Below, piece by piece: positions 1-11,139 of a DNA stretch of 64,000 nt (within the stretch, counting starts at the first letter, position 1; each line of letters begins with the position of its first letter). Both the position numbers and the translations under genes were made by a program. This DNA comes from Hypomyces perniciosus. Taxonomy: Eukaryota; Ascomycota; Sordariomycetes; Hypocreales; Hypocreaceae. The notes below the pieces were generated by a model that saw only the letters and a program-made list of their open reading frames with translations, was not told the DNA's origin and ran no database searches. The DNA lies in NCBI GenBank assembly GCA_008477525.1, contig SPDT01000003.1, positions 1,798,001-1,862,000 of the forward strand, read 5' to 3'.

Positions 1-518
1 AGATTATGGTACTATAACAGTTAGTTAGATATGAACGGGAGATGGAACACTGAAAGTTAACCTTTGGTAGTATAGGTTTTATAATTTCTTCCAGGTCCTT
101 ATTTGAAAATAGCTCAATACCGCTCATACTTGGCGAAGGGGTCCATTTTTTATCTTGGTTAGCCGTTAACCAGACCGATATCTTGTGCATAACATCCTGT
201 TCCGTGGGGTCAAGGTCTTGCACAAGTAGCCCTTCACTCATTGGGATAGGCTGAGGAGGAGGAGGTTTGGGTTCGCAAACGTTACTGCTGGGTATGATTT
301 CTGGTCTGGCTAAAGCGCGCGTTTTATTTCTTCTTTGAACTTTTTTCGTGGAACTCAAACTTTGGCGGGGTTGACGGTGATGTTGATGCCTGACGCACTT
401 GGCGTCAGGTGTCACATGACGACGGTTTTTATCACCCATTTCAGTCAGGTCAAAGCCCAATGTTATCTAGTACTTACTCAGCAATTGTGGGGCAATCATT
501 CTCACGACGCTGAGCCAT
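1..518 (-). CDS. Unknown protein, N-terminal part (cut by left edge)
   Basis: An open frame runs off the left edge. The preferred model has exon 1 at 518-478 and exon 2 from 389 to base 1, with an 88-nt intron at 390-477 (donor GTAAGT, branch CCTGAC, acceptor GTCAG). The exons join in phase. The predicted start is MAQRREND. The protein then has a basic stretch (STKKVQRRNKTR), a proline run (EPKPPPPQP), and an acidic or hydrophobic region containing DLDPTEQDVMHKISVWL. No family was recognised. A simpler alternative is an unspliced start at the ATG at 439, whose frame is also open. No stop codon is present over about 390 nt of exon 2, which supports real coding. It lies in the repeat-rich half, so it could belong to a transposable element or be an ordinary gene. 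Confidence 0.5.
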
Positions 519-3238
519 TCAGTACGTTGTGTGAGAAAAGAATTAAGAGGGGTAGATTTATGGAAGCCGTGATCAATTCAAGCTATAACAAGTGTGCTGT
601 CGGCTTGACATAGCATGCGAAACTTGACTAATCCTTTTTTTGGGCTGCCTGACTCAGGTTGGTTTTGTCTGTGAACGGGCAGACCGATGGATGGGCCCAG
701 AGTTCAAAACGATCTATCGCGGGGGTAATATCACATCCCAGATCAATGCAGGAACTAAGGTCGCCTGCATGTACTGGTTGAACTTCCTGGATAGCGGTAT
801 AAATAAGCGGTCTGTCTCTCCCATGAATCATGCGAAATACTAAGCCTACCTTCTCTTCGCAGCCTTTAGCTACGAAGATGTATCATATGATTCATATCCC
901 AGCAACTGAAAATCTGGCCAGGGGTCTTCGCTATGATCTTCTTGAGTCGCCAAGTGGCTGGGCGCACCCCTCCCACGAAGAATCTCTTGCTCTACGTCCC
1001 GTACCTTCATCGACGAAAATCAACCTTTATCAACTTGCTGCATTAGCACATACTCTACCGGAGGCTTACGTCGCCCTAGAACCCACTCACGATCTTCATT
1101 CTGATTCGGATTTGCGAGATAAGCTTAACAAAAAAGTATGGCAACTCTTCTACAACTGGAACAGTATTGCATTGGTTACATACATCCCTGCAAGTTTGGG
1201 ATGATTGGCCCTCTTGGGACCCCGAAGAGAACCTTGAACGGTTGAGATTTCAGCTACTGCTCTTACAGCCATTTTATGGTATCTTTCGGTATGCGAAACG
1301 CCGTACAAAACCACTCAAAGACTACTTAGAGCTTTGCTTTCAATATGGACAGCAGTGTCAAAATCTCTCACGCTCCAGTCGAATGATGCAGTTCCCTAAG
1401 TAGGCGGCCCACGTTCATTTCTGTATTCCTATTTCAATGGAAAAACATTAACTATCTATTCTCTAGAGAGTGCCAATATATCAAAGCACTAATAATGACT
1501 CCGTTGTTAACAGACGAGTAGTTTGATTGGAGCACTGTAAACTTGGTTCATGGTGCCATAGATAACCTTATGGAGCAAGTTTTGGACTTTGGACATAATT
1601 GCAATGTGCTGAAGATGGAGTTTTGGTTGATGACTATGGTGATTGAACTCCAATCACAATGAGGATCCTAGGAAGGGCATTTTTAGATGCATGGGTGTTT
1701 TTTTAATTATTATGTACTGTTGCTATTCCTACGTCGCGTTAGAGCTATCAATGACTCATCGCTTTGATGGAAGGGCATCACAAGCATGCGTTACCCCTGC
1801 TTCGATCATGCATACGGAAAGGGAACACTCAGTGAACAACGGCACAACCCAGCTTCATCTACACATGTTACCGGGGTGGGCAATATGTGCCATTACGTTG
1901 CAGACCGTCTAGTTAATCATGAAGCGCCACAAAAAGACCGGGGTCACAAGCTTCTACAAATTGTGAAGCGACGAAGCATTGGTGAGGAGGAATGTTTCCC
2001 ATTAGTATGGGTGACATATGCTGATCGTAACTAATGAAATGATATGACAAAAGATATGAATTGTCGGTGAAGTGAGGTTATGGGACAGCCTCATATTAGG
2101 ACAGTTGGTCATGGAGCTAGCGGTAAGCGTAGCGTTCTAGGCGATATCGTTCAGTCTTTATGTGTATATATTGTTCGCCTAGTGCCTCTTTCGTAATTGT
2201 CACTTACCATAATCCCAAGACGATCCCTTTTCATCACGTCGAACCCGGCTACCATTAGCGCCATGTCTGATCTTCCGAGAGTCATAACCTTTTTGTTGTT
2301 CCCCTTGTGAAAGTTGGCATTACTAAAAAGTCAGGTTTCCATCATCAAGGTAAATTCTCTTACTCAAGTCAATCCTATCGCTCTAATCAGGCTTCAAGAT
2401 GCAACAGCCAACGGAATTGAGGACTTTTGTAACGCATGGGCTGAACGTGGTGCCGATAGAGCTTCCCTGCTCTCTTCAGTGGGGGGGAAGCCCCAATGAA
2501 TCGAAAAGCTTCAACGAATCGATTTCATACAAGAACATCAAGCAAATTTCACTGAACATCTCTTACACGGAGAAATTGGGAAGCTAAAAGTAAATAGACT
2601 TCAGCAAGCTAGTATCCAAGCTATAGCAGCTTCCATAGGTTTTACTGGAGGACTTATCCTTCAGCGAGTCTTTGGTATCGAGCTTTTGGATTTGTTGTGG
2701 CATGTCTACGTGTAACGTGACTGAGCTTTATATGTATTTAGAATCATATTTCAGAAGGCCTTTATGTAAAAGCAGCTAAAAGCATATCCTCTCATTATTC
2801 TTACGAATTTATGTTCTGCTATGTGGCTCCTGAACTGCCTGAACGTATCATGATTCAGATTTTCCTACTGCTGTGATCTGAAACCACTGGGGAGTTTGAA
2901 CGTTCTTTTAGGGCCCCAAAGGCTGTGTAAAGCACTCTCGTTGTGTAAACGTTTATCCTTCTAATTCCATCATTTCATGATCTGGCTGGCGAAGTCGGGT
3001 TGACGGTAGACTTGTAAGCGTATGACATTTTCTTGTTTTACATCTGAATCGGCAATCATCCAGAAGTCACCCCTTTATGGGATTCCATATTTGCATTGGC
3101 CTACCTATCCGTCTATTCATTCCGTTCCAATGCGTGGAAGTATAAAAGTTCCGCTTCTCCAGTTTCGTCCATCCAATATTCCATTCAGCCTATCTCATCA
3201 TAACCATCATACGTTTGAGCCTCCCACATGTCTTCACA
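519..3238. other. Gene-free or decayed stretch
   Basis: No gene can be supported here. Open frames at 830-1204 and 1167-1403 (+) overlap in different frames and could be one frame-broken old gene (a Trp-rich stretch including WDDWPSWDPEENLERLR), but no family was recognised. Other open frames are short and lack splice or composition support. Moderately AT-rich. Upstream DNA of the glycosyltransferase gene begins near 3000. Confidence 0.35.
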
Positions 3239-4657
3239 ATGATGCCTCACCACAAACATCACGACTGGGGAATTCTTCCTCATTTCATCCCAGCATGTCT
3301 TCTTTGGCTTATCATCTTGCTCTCGACACAAGTCTCTGATCGCACCCTTGTTTGGTTTGCGGCCGCATTCTCATGGCGTTACTTTCGTCTCTTTGTTCAC
3401 TTATACGCCTTGTGGCAGAGGAGGGCCCCCGCGGCGTCGAAAAGCTCCATTTCGTCACCAAGGACCTCTAAATGTTTCACAGTCGTGATACCCTCCTTGA
3501 CCGAAACAACGTCAGATAACCCTGACTTCGAAGAGTGTGTTGTGAGCTGCCTCAAAAATAAGCCGAAAAGGATCTACATCGTTACCCCAAGATCAAATGT
3601 TGAAAAAATGAATAACCGGGTTTCTGCCATGCAGGCAGAGTCTCCAGGGGCTTTCGACATGTCCATTGTGAAGGTTGAGAGCATAGATCGGCCCAACAAG
3701 CGCCGCCAGATGTTATCTCCCGTGAACAAGATCGACACAAAGCTTACGGTGTTTGTTGATGACCACGTTATCCTGTCAAAGAATTTCCTTATCAAGATTG
3801 CGCCCATCTTTGATGATCCTAAAGTCGGATTATGCGGGACAATGAAAAAGGTGCGCCGTATCACTCCAGACGCCGGTTCCATTATAGGCAACTATTTTCA
3901 GCTATTTTGGAATTTCCTCGCCTCTGTCTACCTTGAACGCCATAACTTTGAATTACAAGCCACAAACGCGATGGACGGAGGAGTTTTTGTTATTTCAGGG
4001 AGAGCAATGGTCGTAAAAACGAGCATTATACAGGACCCTGACTTCCAAGAAGGCTTCTTATCTGAAAAGATATTCGGTCTGATTGGTCCAATTGTCACTG
4101 GAGATGATAACTTTATTACGCGCTGGGTTCTTCGTCGCGGATATGATATTAAATTCACAGATGCAGTGTATGCCGAAACAACTCTTGGTGTTTTCCCAAA
4201 ATTCCTCTTTCAGTGCCTTCGATGGAGACGATCAACGATTATAAATGCCGACATTCTCTGGGAGCCGAACTTATGGAAGCGATGGCGGTGGACTGTTTGG
4301 ACGACATATATCCCGGCGCTGTCCAACATGGCACTTATTTGGGATTGCGGCCTAGTGTATGGCTTCACTCAAACTCGGGTTTACTCTCATTCTCAGCATC
4401 CACGTTTTCTTCTCATTTGTCTTGTTATATGGGTTTTGTATATCACTAAAGCGGTCAAACTGGCCAGGCACTTCCGACAGCATCCGGTGGATTTCTTTCT
4501 ATTCTTTCTCATCCCGGCATATCAAGCTTTTGCTCTCTTGCATTCTTTCATTACTATCATAGCATATCTCACCTTCTGGGATTATTCCTGGGCCGGTAGA
4601 GATATCGTGATTGGCCAGCCCCCAAGAGGTGACGGAACAAGGGAACCGAGTGAGTGA
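3239..4657 (+). CDS. Family 2 glycosyltransferase, polysaccharide-synthase type
   Basis: A single-exon membrane glycosyltransferase of 472 aa from the first ATG at 3239. The frame is open 24 nt further upstream from a TTG, but that is not a likely start. The hallmarks of processive GT2 enzymes are in order (residue numbers from the TTG; subtract 8): a hydrophobic N-terminal helix around 24-38, VIPSLTE at 91-97, the nucleotide-sugar/metal motif FVDDH at 180-184, the acceptor-site region MDGGVFVISGR at 253-263, GDDNF at 296-300, and the Q-x-x-R-W motif (QCLRW) at 333-337. About three transmembrane helices follow (around 365-380, 398-412, 425-455). This order matches hyaluronan/chitin/cellulose-synthase relatives and resembles fungal Cps1-like proteins. 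It would polymerise an unknown sugar at the plasma or Golgi membrane. It appears intact, although it sits in a gene-poor region. The substrate cannot be read from sequence. Confidence 0.85.
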   Translation: MMPHHKHHDWGILPHFIPACLLWLIILLSTQVSDRTLVWFAAAFSWRYFRLFVHLYALWQRRAPAASKSSISSPRTSKCFTVVIPSLTETTSDNPDFEECVVSCLKNKPKRIYIVTPRSNVEKMNNRVSAMQAESPGAFDMSIVKVESIDRPNKRRQMLSPVNKIDTKLTVFVDDHVILSKNFLIKIAPIFDDPKVGLCGTMKKVRRITPDAGSIIGNYFQLFWNFLASVYLERHNFELQATNAMDGGVFVISGRAMVVKTSIIQDPDFQEGFLSEKIFGLIGPIVTGDDNFITRWVLRRGYDIKFTDAVYAETTLGVFPKFLFQCLRWRRSTIINADILWEPNLWKRWRWTVWTTYIPALSNMALIWDCGLVYGFTQTRVYSHSQHPRFLLICLVIWVLYITKAVKLARHFRQHPVDFFLFFLIPAYQAFALLHSFITIIAYLTFWDYSWAGRDIVIGQPPRGDGTREPSE

Positions 4658-5862
4658 ACAAGTATGAAGATGGTATGGATTAAGTGGAACGATAGAATGG
4701 ATAGCGGGATAGACAATGGAACGAGAGAAGCGCAGAGAGTTATCAGCATTCAGCCACCGACCAGAATCATCGCGGGATACAGACAAAGAATTTGAGCAGT
4801 GGCCTGAAGCTAGAAGTAGGGAAAACAGTCAGGAAAGCTTGGGCTCAATCTCAGATAATAGTCGCTATTTAGAGAATTCCTTTAAGGCAGGACAAACTAT
4901 TCTTGTCAACAACTATTGCTGGATAAGGTATACAACATCATTTAAGCTATTACTGCAATAACATTGTAGGTCTACGTTTTTGCCGTAGTGGTGAAATCTG
5001 ACAACTATATCGACAACCCCATGATCGAAGGCGACGACAAAATTATCAATAGTTGCTTTAAGCCTAGGTGGACAGTTGTAGAGAAAGGGGATTCAATCTT
5101 ACCCGTCCCATAAAGACTTACGACGGCGTGAGAAGCGTCTTTCTGTCCTCTCTAGTCGGGGTAAAATGGCGCTGAATGATTGCCAAAACCAGTCTAAGAC
5201 GCTATTGCGGGCGATCACTGAGGGCAGAGATTTTGGCCCCCCGCGCATCCGCGGGAACTCAGTCGACGTGCAAGCAAAGAATGGGAAATTTTGAACGATG
5301 CTGTGAAGATGCAATCAAACTGGCTAAACTTTTTTGAGAGAACAGTAGCAAACTCCGCACAGCTGTCATGGCCACCCTAGCTCTGAAGACCAAAATTGGG
5401 GGCTATGTAAAAGGCCAAATGGAATCCAGAATGCTCAAGACTATTCTACCACCATTAAAACCATCCAGGGCCTGGATAGGGCCCAAGGGGCAAAAGCGTA
5501 GCTATAATATGGCCTGTCGTACACTAACAGGCTGGACAGGTTAATTAATGTCAGCCGGTCGCAAATTTTTGGTACCTAATTGTATTCTAGGGGATTGTCT
5601 CGTCGCTTGGCCTATGCCTCTCAGTGGTTCCTTATGCGAATCAGGTATTAAAATTAATATTTTATTTTCGTTCGCTGTGCGTGTAGCCTAAAATTAAATG
5701 GTTTAATATAAATAAGATTCCAGTCGGCCATAAGTATAGGTCACCTAGCAACCCTTTCCTCAGACAAAATTGGCCTGCATTAATGCCGTTTTTTTTATCT
5801 CTATAAACCTAACGAGATCATCTACAACTACGAACCAACGGAATCACTCGCAAGGGACACCT
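4658..5862. other. Intergenic, no supported gene
   Basis: Only short overlapping open frames occur (for example 4716-4961 + and 5099-5314 -). Around 5540-5720 the DNA becomes AT-rich. Nothing recognisable apart from the probable promoter of the next gene. Confidence 0.4.
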
Positions 5863-6810
5863 ATGAACAACGCGAGGTTTCGGCCGGCCGGCGATAAAGT
5901 GGATAACTGTAAGGGATTTCAGGAAAAATTCCCAGTCATAGCCGACCATCCTAGTCAAGCCACCGCTTCTCAAGGCTTTCAACAAATGCTATGGCAGCCC
6001 GGAAAGAGACAAAACCCTACCCAAGGTGTAGTTAAAAAGCGGCCCAAGAGGAAATGGACCCTAGAACAGACATTATCCCTCTCGTCCACGCTCATCAGAC
6101 CAAATGCGGATGAATTTTTCATTGCGAACTGCGAGGCAGCTCTCGTCGGCTGGATTTCATTGCTCCAAAACACCACACTAGATGCGAGCACACCAATATC
6201 GAAATTAAACATCAAATCTGCGCTCAAAATCCTAGATAACACCATCACGAACCCAAGAGGCATGAGACTGTTCTCAAGGTTCGGCTACGTCCAGCTTGTC
6301 AACTTTTTCGAATGCCTCGAAGACAGGATTAAGGCACAAAGGGAAAGAGGTCTATTTCAAGGCAAGTCCGGCCGTGGGGATGCCACCGTTGCGATTGAGG
6401 CATACGTCGACGCCATGGAAGGTAATATGGGCCCTGGCCAGATTAAGAGTCAATTGAAGGAACGGAAAAGGATTGGCGTTCGTTGGAAAGCGCTAGCTGG
6501 GCCGTCCGTTTTCTTGCTACTTATATATTCTGATGCAGCTGAGGCAATTGTGTATGTAGGTCTACCAGGACTAGTCTTCGCGTGTGCTAAATGATTGTCC
6601 GATAGGAAGAATAAGTCACGAACCGATGATAAGACTCTTAAGCAACTCGCGACAACGATCTTGAAGGACATGTCCCAGCGGTCTATTAGCGTATGCAGGG
6701 AAATGTCGGGCTTTGCTAAAGATGCTGCTGCTGCTGGGAATTCAGGTCGCTTATCCGAAGTGTGGGGGGTTAGTGAGAGGGTCAGGGAGCGCTTGCACAG
6801 TGTACCATAG
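5863..6810 (+). CDS. Unknown fungal protein, paralog 1 of a tandem pair
   Basis: Two exons, 5863-6551 and 6606-6810, separated by a 54-nt intron (donor GTATGT, branch GTGCTAAAT, acceptor GATAG). The spliced product is 297 aa. It begins MNNARFRPAG; the first in-frame ATG was used because the upstream open frame starts only at TTG. The middle and C-terminal parts align clearly with the next gene. Shared landmarks are a Trp in the (G/T)WI/MALL region, (S/A)RFGYxQLxNF followed by LExRIK, and the block RWxxLAGPSxxLLxxYSDAA. The intron interrupts both genes at the same place and in the same phase (2), so they are tandem duplicates. There is no signal peptide, and the hydrophobic block after AGPS looks like a buried helix. 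No function is known to me. A weak resemblance to part of the Ulp1-type protein at 16.7-19.1 kb is treated in Findings. Confidence 0.7.
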
Positions 6811-7487
6811 TTGCATTTAGTGCTGCCGAATTTTAGATTTTTTTCTGTTTTACGAGAGCTACAAAACAGTGCGGGGCACGGTAAGGTATAGTGGATAACC
6901 TTCTGAATGAGACCACACGCATTAACTAAAAGCCCCGGCTATCCGGTGTTGCCCCCACTCTGGCGCTGGCATCCTAAAGAGTTCTACCCTAAAGCCCTGA
7001 GGTCTCATCCTGAAAGCCCAACATTTAAGCGCTATGTGCTAGAAAAGTTTTGAGCGCCATGCCTAAAGCTACATTGATAATTAAGCGCCGTGTCCCATCC
7101 TAAAATACATTCCCATCCTAAAATGTCCCACCCGCAAGCCTAATGGTCCTATCCCAAAGCGTTTCATCTTAAGGTTCAGCCCCAGACTTAAGTGCTGAGT
7201 CCCATTCTAAAGCTTACTTAAACACCTGCATTAAAATTAATGTATGAAAATAAACGTAAGCTTCAGAAAGTACTCCGCAACTGCCACGCTAATTTTGAAA
7301 ATAAAAATCCTAAATTAAATATCTAAATTAAACCCTAGAATGCCATAGCCAATTTTAAAAGTAACCAATAAGTAATGATGTATTTATTTTAAAGAAAGGA
7401 AGTCAGTAAGCTATAATAAAAACCTTACGAGACAGGTCCTCAGAAAGAACGACATTATCATCAGTGAACGTAGAGTCCTACTGCACC
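6811..7487. repeat. Degenerate CCTAAA-rich repeat between paralogs
   Basis: From about 6930 to 7215 the words CCTAAAG, CATCCTAAA and CCCATCCTAAAA recur every 15-30 nt with much variation (examples at about 6973, 6990, 7010, 7096, 7117, 7209). The rest is AT-rich, especially 7215-7440. No open frame is supported. It may be a decayed short tandem repeat. It superficially recalls the telomere complement CCCTAA but lacks its regular register. Confidence 0.4.
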
Positions 7488-8412
7488 ATGTCTAGACCAT
7501 CGTCGCTAAGTGACACCCCACGCCACTCTAATGGCGTTCAAATGCCAGGCTTCTTTGAATTGGCACGGAGTCCATATAGCCAATTCATTCAAGCACCTAT
7601 GCGTAATATGCCGCTAGCCCGATATTCAATAAATAGCTCTGTGATTAACAGACAGAGTGGACCCGAAAAAAACAAGCCATTAGCCGAAAACATACCTCAG
7701 AACTTTATTAGATACGACGCGACCAAATTCTTCGTGGACAACTGGGAAGTGGTTTTGGCTACTTGGATGGCGCTACTTTACAAGACTGCACTCCCGAATG
7801 ATGGCCCTATTACAGCCGTGCAAATAGCCACTGCGGTCAATGCTATGGAAAGTGTTATCACTAGCCAGCCGGGAGAGATTCTTCCAGCCAGATTTGGTTA
7901 CTTGCAGCTGGCTAATTTTCTGGACTCTTTGGAGAACAGAATAAAGATGGAAAGGGATAAGGGGCTAATCCCTCAAGAAAAGAGCCGCCGCATTACTGGC
8001 ATCGCTTTTGATCGATACCTCAATGCCCAAGGGTTAGACCCGAATGATTCAAATCTCAGGGCTCACTTGTCTGCGAGTAGGGGTATTGGTCGACGCTGGA
8101 GAGAACTCGCCGGCCCATCAGCACTCTTGCTAATTGTCTACTCCGATGCTGCTGATGCATTCGTGTGCGTTTCCCATATTTCTCTATGATGCATTAAGCT
8201 AATAGTCGCACAGCAAGAAAGGCGCTGGATCGCATTCTCTTTCTTTTAAGGGGCTTGCTTTAAAGTTATTCGAAATCATTCCCGATAATCTTTTGAATAC
8301 GTGCAGATATTTTTCAGCGAGGGCAAAAATGGCAAGTAAGTTGGGGCAACCGTGGGATCTTTCTATGATGCAGGATTTCAGGTATATTGCCGAATGTAAC
8401 TTGCCTAAGTGA
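7488..8412 (+). CDS. Unknown fungal protein, paralog 2 of a tandem pair
   Basis: Two exons, 7488-8164 and 8214-8412, with a 49-nt intron (donor GTGCGT, branch AAGCTAAT, acceptor CACAG) give 291 aa starting MSRPSSLSD. The first ATG was chosen; the frame is open slightly upstream from GTG only. It aligns with paralog 1 from about residue 75 to the end, including PARFGYLQLANF, LENRIKMERDKGL, RWRELAGPSALLLIVYSDAA and an intron at the identical point and phase. The N-termini are low-complexity and unrelated. The C-terminal exon (VKKGAGSHSLSFKGL...) is still the same length as in paralog 1 but diverged. Both copies keep open frames and splice sites, so they are probably both still functional. Function unknown. 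Confidence 0.7.
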
Positions 8413-8701
8413 AATGTTATTTAACCATAGACTATACAATGTATCAGTAATCGACTTCGCCTTTGTACGCTTAGAAAATAAAAATAATTTCAATCTTCTC
8501 AGCACGGCTGTCATAGAAGTTTTCACTTGCATTAGTGAATGGTGGTGCATCTCTAATGGCTTGGTCCGTCCACAAAACATGGTCTTAATCACAGACCGAC
8601 CGTATGTGAGCTCATTTAATAACTCGCAACAATTGAATTCAATACTCTTTCTGATCCCAAATTAGGTGGGAAAAGCTGTTGCTTAAATACATAATAAATC
8701 G
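8413..8701. other. Short AT-rich spacer
   Basis: Downstream flank of paralog 2, with no supported gene. Open frames on both strands overlap each other and are composition artefacts. Confidence 0.35.
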
Positions 8702-8981
8702 TGTCACGACCCTGCGTTTAGGGACGACCGGAACGGATGAATTACGGACTAACGGACCAATCAGGGTTGGAGCGCACAAGAATAATGGGATCGCATCGTG
8801 AGCCATGAGATCACTCGTGAGCTGTACGGATCGCCAGTGATCCATCTATAATGCCTACGCTCCTTATGTATCTCCTTTGTATATAAGACTGGATAAGTCA
8901 CGATCATTTAGCATAGTTACTTAGACAGTCGTTAACATAATTACATTCACCAGAACCCACCAGTCCTACAGAATTGTGACA
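8702..8981 (+). mobile_element. Probable solo LTR of a retrotransposon
   Basis: A 280-bp block begins TGTCACGACC and ends GTGACA, giving the TG...CA ends and short inverted repeat (TGTCAC/GTGACA) typical of LTRs. It carries a TATATAAG box near 8882 about two thirds of the way in, as expected for a U3 promoter. No second copy, primer-binding site, gag or pol was found in the window. The 5-bp flanks (AATCG and ACATT) do not match, so the target duplication has decayed or the boundaries are slightly off. Orientation follows the TATA box. Confidence 0.55.
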
Positions 8982-9359
8982 ACATTACATTGCTCAGTAT
9001 TCTTCCTGACCTCTCTGCTAACATAAACCCTGCACGCCTCGGTTTGGTTGTTAGGAATCGGCCCGGAACGTCACACTATTCTTTGGCCTACCTAAACGTC
9101 TCTACCTCTTTCTTTGTTCTTGAGAAGGAGGAGCTTCATATCCCTGTAGCAGATCGTCTTGAAGTTAACCTCCTTCGGACCTCATTCGTCATCATATTGC
9201 ATAACTTCATCTTCCCGGGCAAAGTAATGATTATTGATGGCACTCTTGCTGAGCTGCTTGTAAACGAGAGATCAATTAAAATGGGATTGAGGTGCCTAAA
9301 AGTCCCCTAGCTGATTGTAGAATTTCTGATTACATATACACGTTTAAGTGACAGTTCTA
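8982..9359. other. No supported gene; one 106-codon open frame
   Basis: An open frame at 8990-9310 (+) has no recognised family and no splice support. It could be a leftover of the element whose LTR lies just upstream. Confidence 0.25.
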
Positions 9360-9950
9360 GGTAAGACGAACTGCGTCACCTGACTGGACTTTTACTGGTA
9401 TCTCTGTTAGATGAGTATTTTGTTACTGTTAACTTTATGAAGTCTGCGATAAGTTACCTAAGAACCTAATTTAGCGTGTATTTTACTACTGGTAACTATA
9501 TAGAAACTGCAAATAAGCACTGGTAATTTAAATACTGGGTTACTAGTAATTTACTGCACTGTTTGTTACTTCCCAGTAACTAAAAAAATAAAGTTGGCAG
9601 TACGCCAGGGCTACTAGTACTAAGGCAGGGTGCTATAAGAGTGGTTACTGGGATACCAGGGCTACCAGTAACCTTACTGAATTGGCTACCAGTAACTCCA
9701 CTGGAAAAGCTACCAGTAGCCCCTCAAAGCATCGACACATTACCAGTAACACCCTCTTACCTAATTAAAGTTACCAGAATTATTAAAGGTCAAGTTACTA
9801 GTAGCGCTTGATAATCACTAAAATGTTACTAGCAACTTATGTACTTCATTCTCCTTCAATATTCGTCCTTACTTTTGAGTTACCAGGAGCACTTTATTGT
9901 TATATTCCCCCCCCCACTATAATTAGAGTTACTGGTAGCGGATAATAAAG
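9360..9950 (+). repeat. Palindrome-dense repeat, copy A (TACYRGTA)
   Basis: About ten exact copies of the 8-bp palindromic word TACYRGTA (TACTAGTA, TACCAGTA, TACTGGTA), plus many one-off variants such as GTTACTGTTAAC, fall within about 600 bp. Chance expectation is far below one. A core at about 9565-9680 is colinear with copy B at about 20170-20275: CCCAGTAAC, an A-rich stretch, CAGTAC, TACTAGTA, then GGTTAC and GCTACC separated by similar spacings. The repeat is non-coding on both strands. It has a C-run near 9908. Confidence 0.65.
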
Positions 9951-10594
9951 CATCCTGCCTATCGCCCAACCATTTTCCCAATTGTTCTCTCCAAAGTTGA
10001 TCTAACAGGTATTATGCCCTATGGCTCTAGCATAGAAAGGGCTACATTTAAATTTTAACCACTTGGTCCACCCAGACTCTCATACTGCAAGGCAAGAGGT
10101 AGTAGGTAAAGAATGTTATTACTACAGCTTCCATCCCTCAATTCACCAATTCAATAACGGGAAGGACATCCAGGTATCCCGTAAACCCCTTTAATCCAGA
10201 GAATGACATCTACCAATAACTAAAGTCCCAAGCCACCCAAGGAAAAGAGTTTAGAGAAAGCCAAAGACTAATAATAGACATAAAATTAATCCAGTCCAAT
10301 AGGGCCAAAAAACGCGGCATAGTGTATTGCTGTACGCTCTTGATGATAGCACTTCTGCTCCAACTCTTCCCCATCGGTGCGCCCGTTGCTGAACCGTTCA
10401 TACGTGGAATTTTCTGTTCCGCAACGCTAGTAATAGAGAATAAAGCACATAAAGATCGTGACTTGCTGTGATGGTAGTAAACAATCATAGTACTTAGCCA
10501 TATCATCGCAGAGTAGCTTAGTATTAAAAACCGCCAGCGTTTACGCCATGCTCCGACTACTTCCGCAACCCAATTCATCCGTTCGTCTACTCAC
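9951..10594. other. Spacer with one doubtful open frame
   Basis: An ATG-initiated open frame at 10210-10578 (-) would encode 122 aa with hydrophobic segments, but there is no family match or promoter evidence. Otherwise nothing recognised. Confidence 0.25.
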
Positions 10595-10965
10595 TCACTC
10601 GCCCACTCGTATGCACACTCACCACGTTCGTGTTTGTCATCGCTGCGCCCTTCCCACTGTTCGCCACGCTCACACTGCTTGCTCCTCTCGTCGCAAGGGT
10701 CCCCGTGCCCAGAGATCTTGTATGAAGTTATCACCACATGCTCAGCTACGCTACGCCAGCTCACTTCGCTCGCATCAAATATTTATCTGTACAAAGTCAC
10801 TTTCTCTCAATTAAATGCACATAGATACTTTCTTAAAATAAATAATCTCATTAATCTGTCTAACAATGAAATACTCTATCACTATCTACAATAATAACAT
10901 AGTCAAGTCAATAAACTAGGAAGTAACATATTCACATCCTGTCCTACGGCCAGTCTGCACTCCCT
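10595..10965 (+). repeat. Composite direct repeat, unit 1
   Basis: Contains a 57-bp segment at 10661-10717 that is identical to 12486-12542, inside a longer similar block (about 10595-10790 versus 12437-12620). It also contains a 31-bp segment at 10935-10965 identical to 12870-12900 (begins CATCCTGTCC). The order is the same in both units, so this is a tandem duplication at an offset of about 1.8-1.9 kb. The DNA between the identical blocks is AT-rich and diverged. Confidence 0.7.
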
Positions 10966-11139
10966 TCGGGGTATCAGCTTCTAGTCATGAATGGGCCTGC
11001 GGCGCTCACATTACAATCAATGATCTTGGAATAAATTACAACTTGAAGGTATCAACACATCCTAACTAGGAAATAACTCCATCAACTCCAATGTTGCACC
11101 ACCCACGAAAAACAAAGTAACAATAAAACATTCCAATAA

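Noticed and set aside
5538..5760. AT-rich segment before paralog 1, considered as a possible MITE
   Set aside because: No inverted repeats or target duplication could be found.
6930..7215. Telomere-like sequence (CCTAAA words)
   Set aside because: The words are irregular in spacing and sequence, unlike a telomeric (CCCTAA)n tract; kept only as a degenerate repeat.
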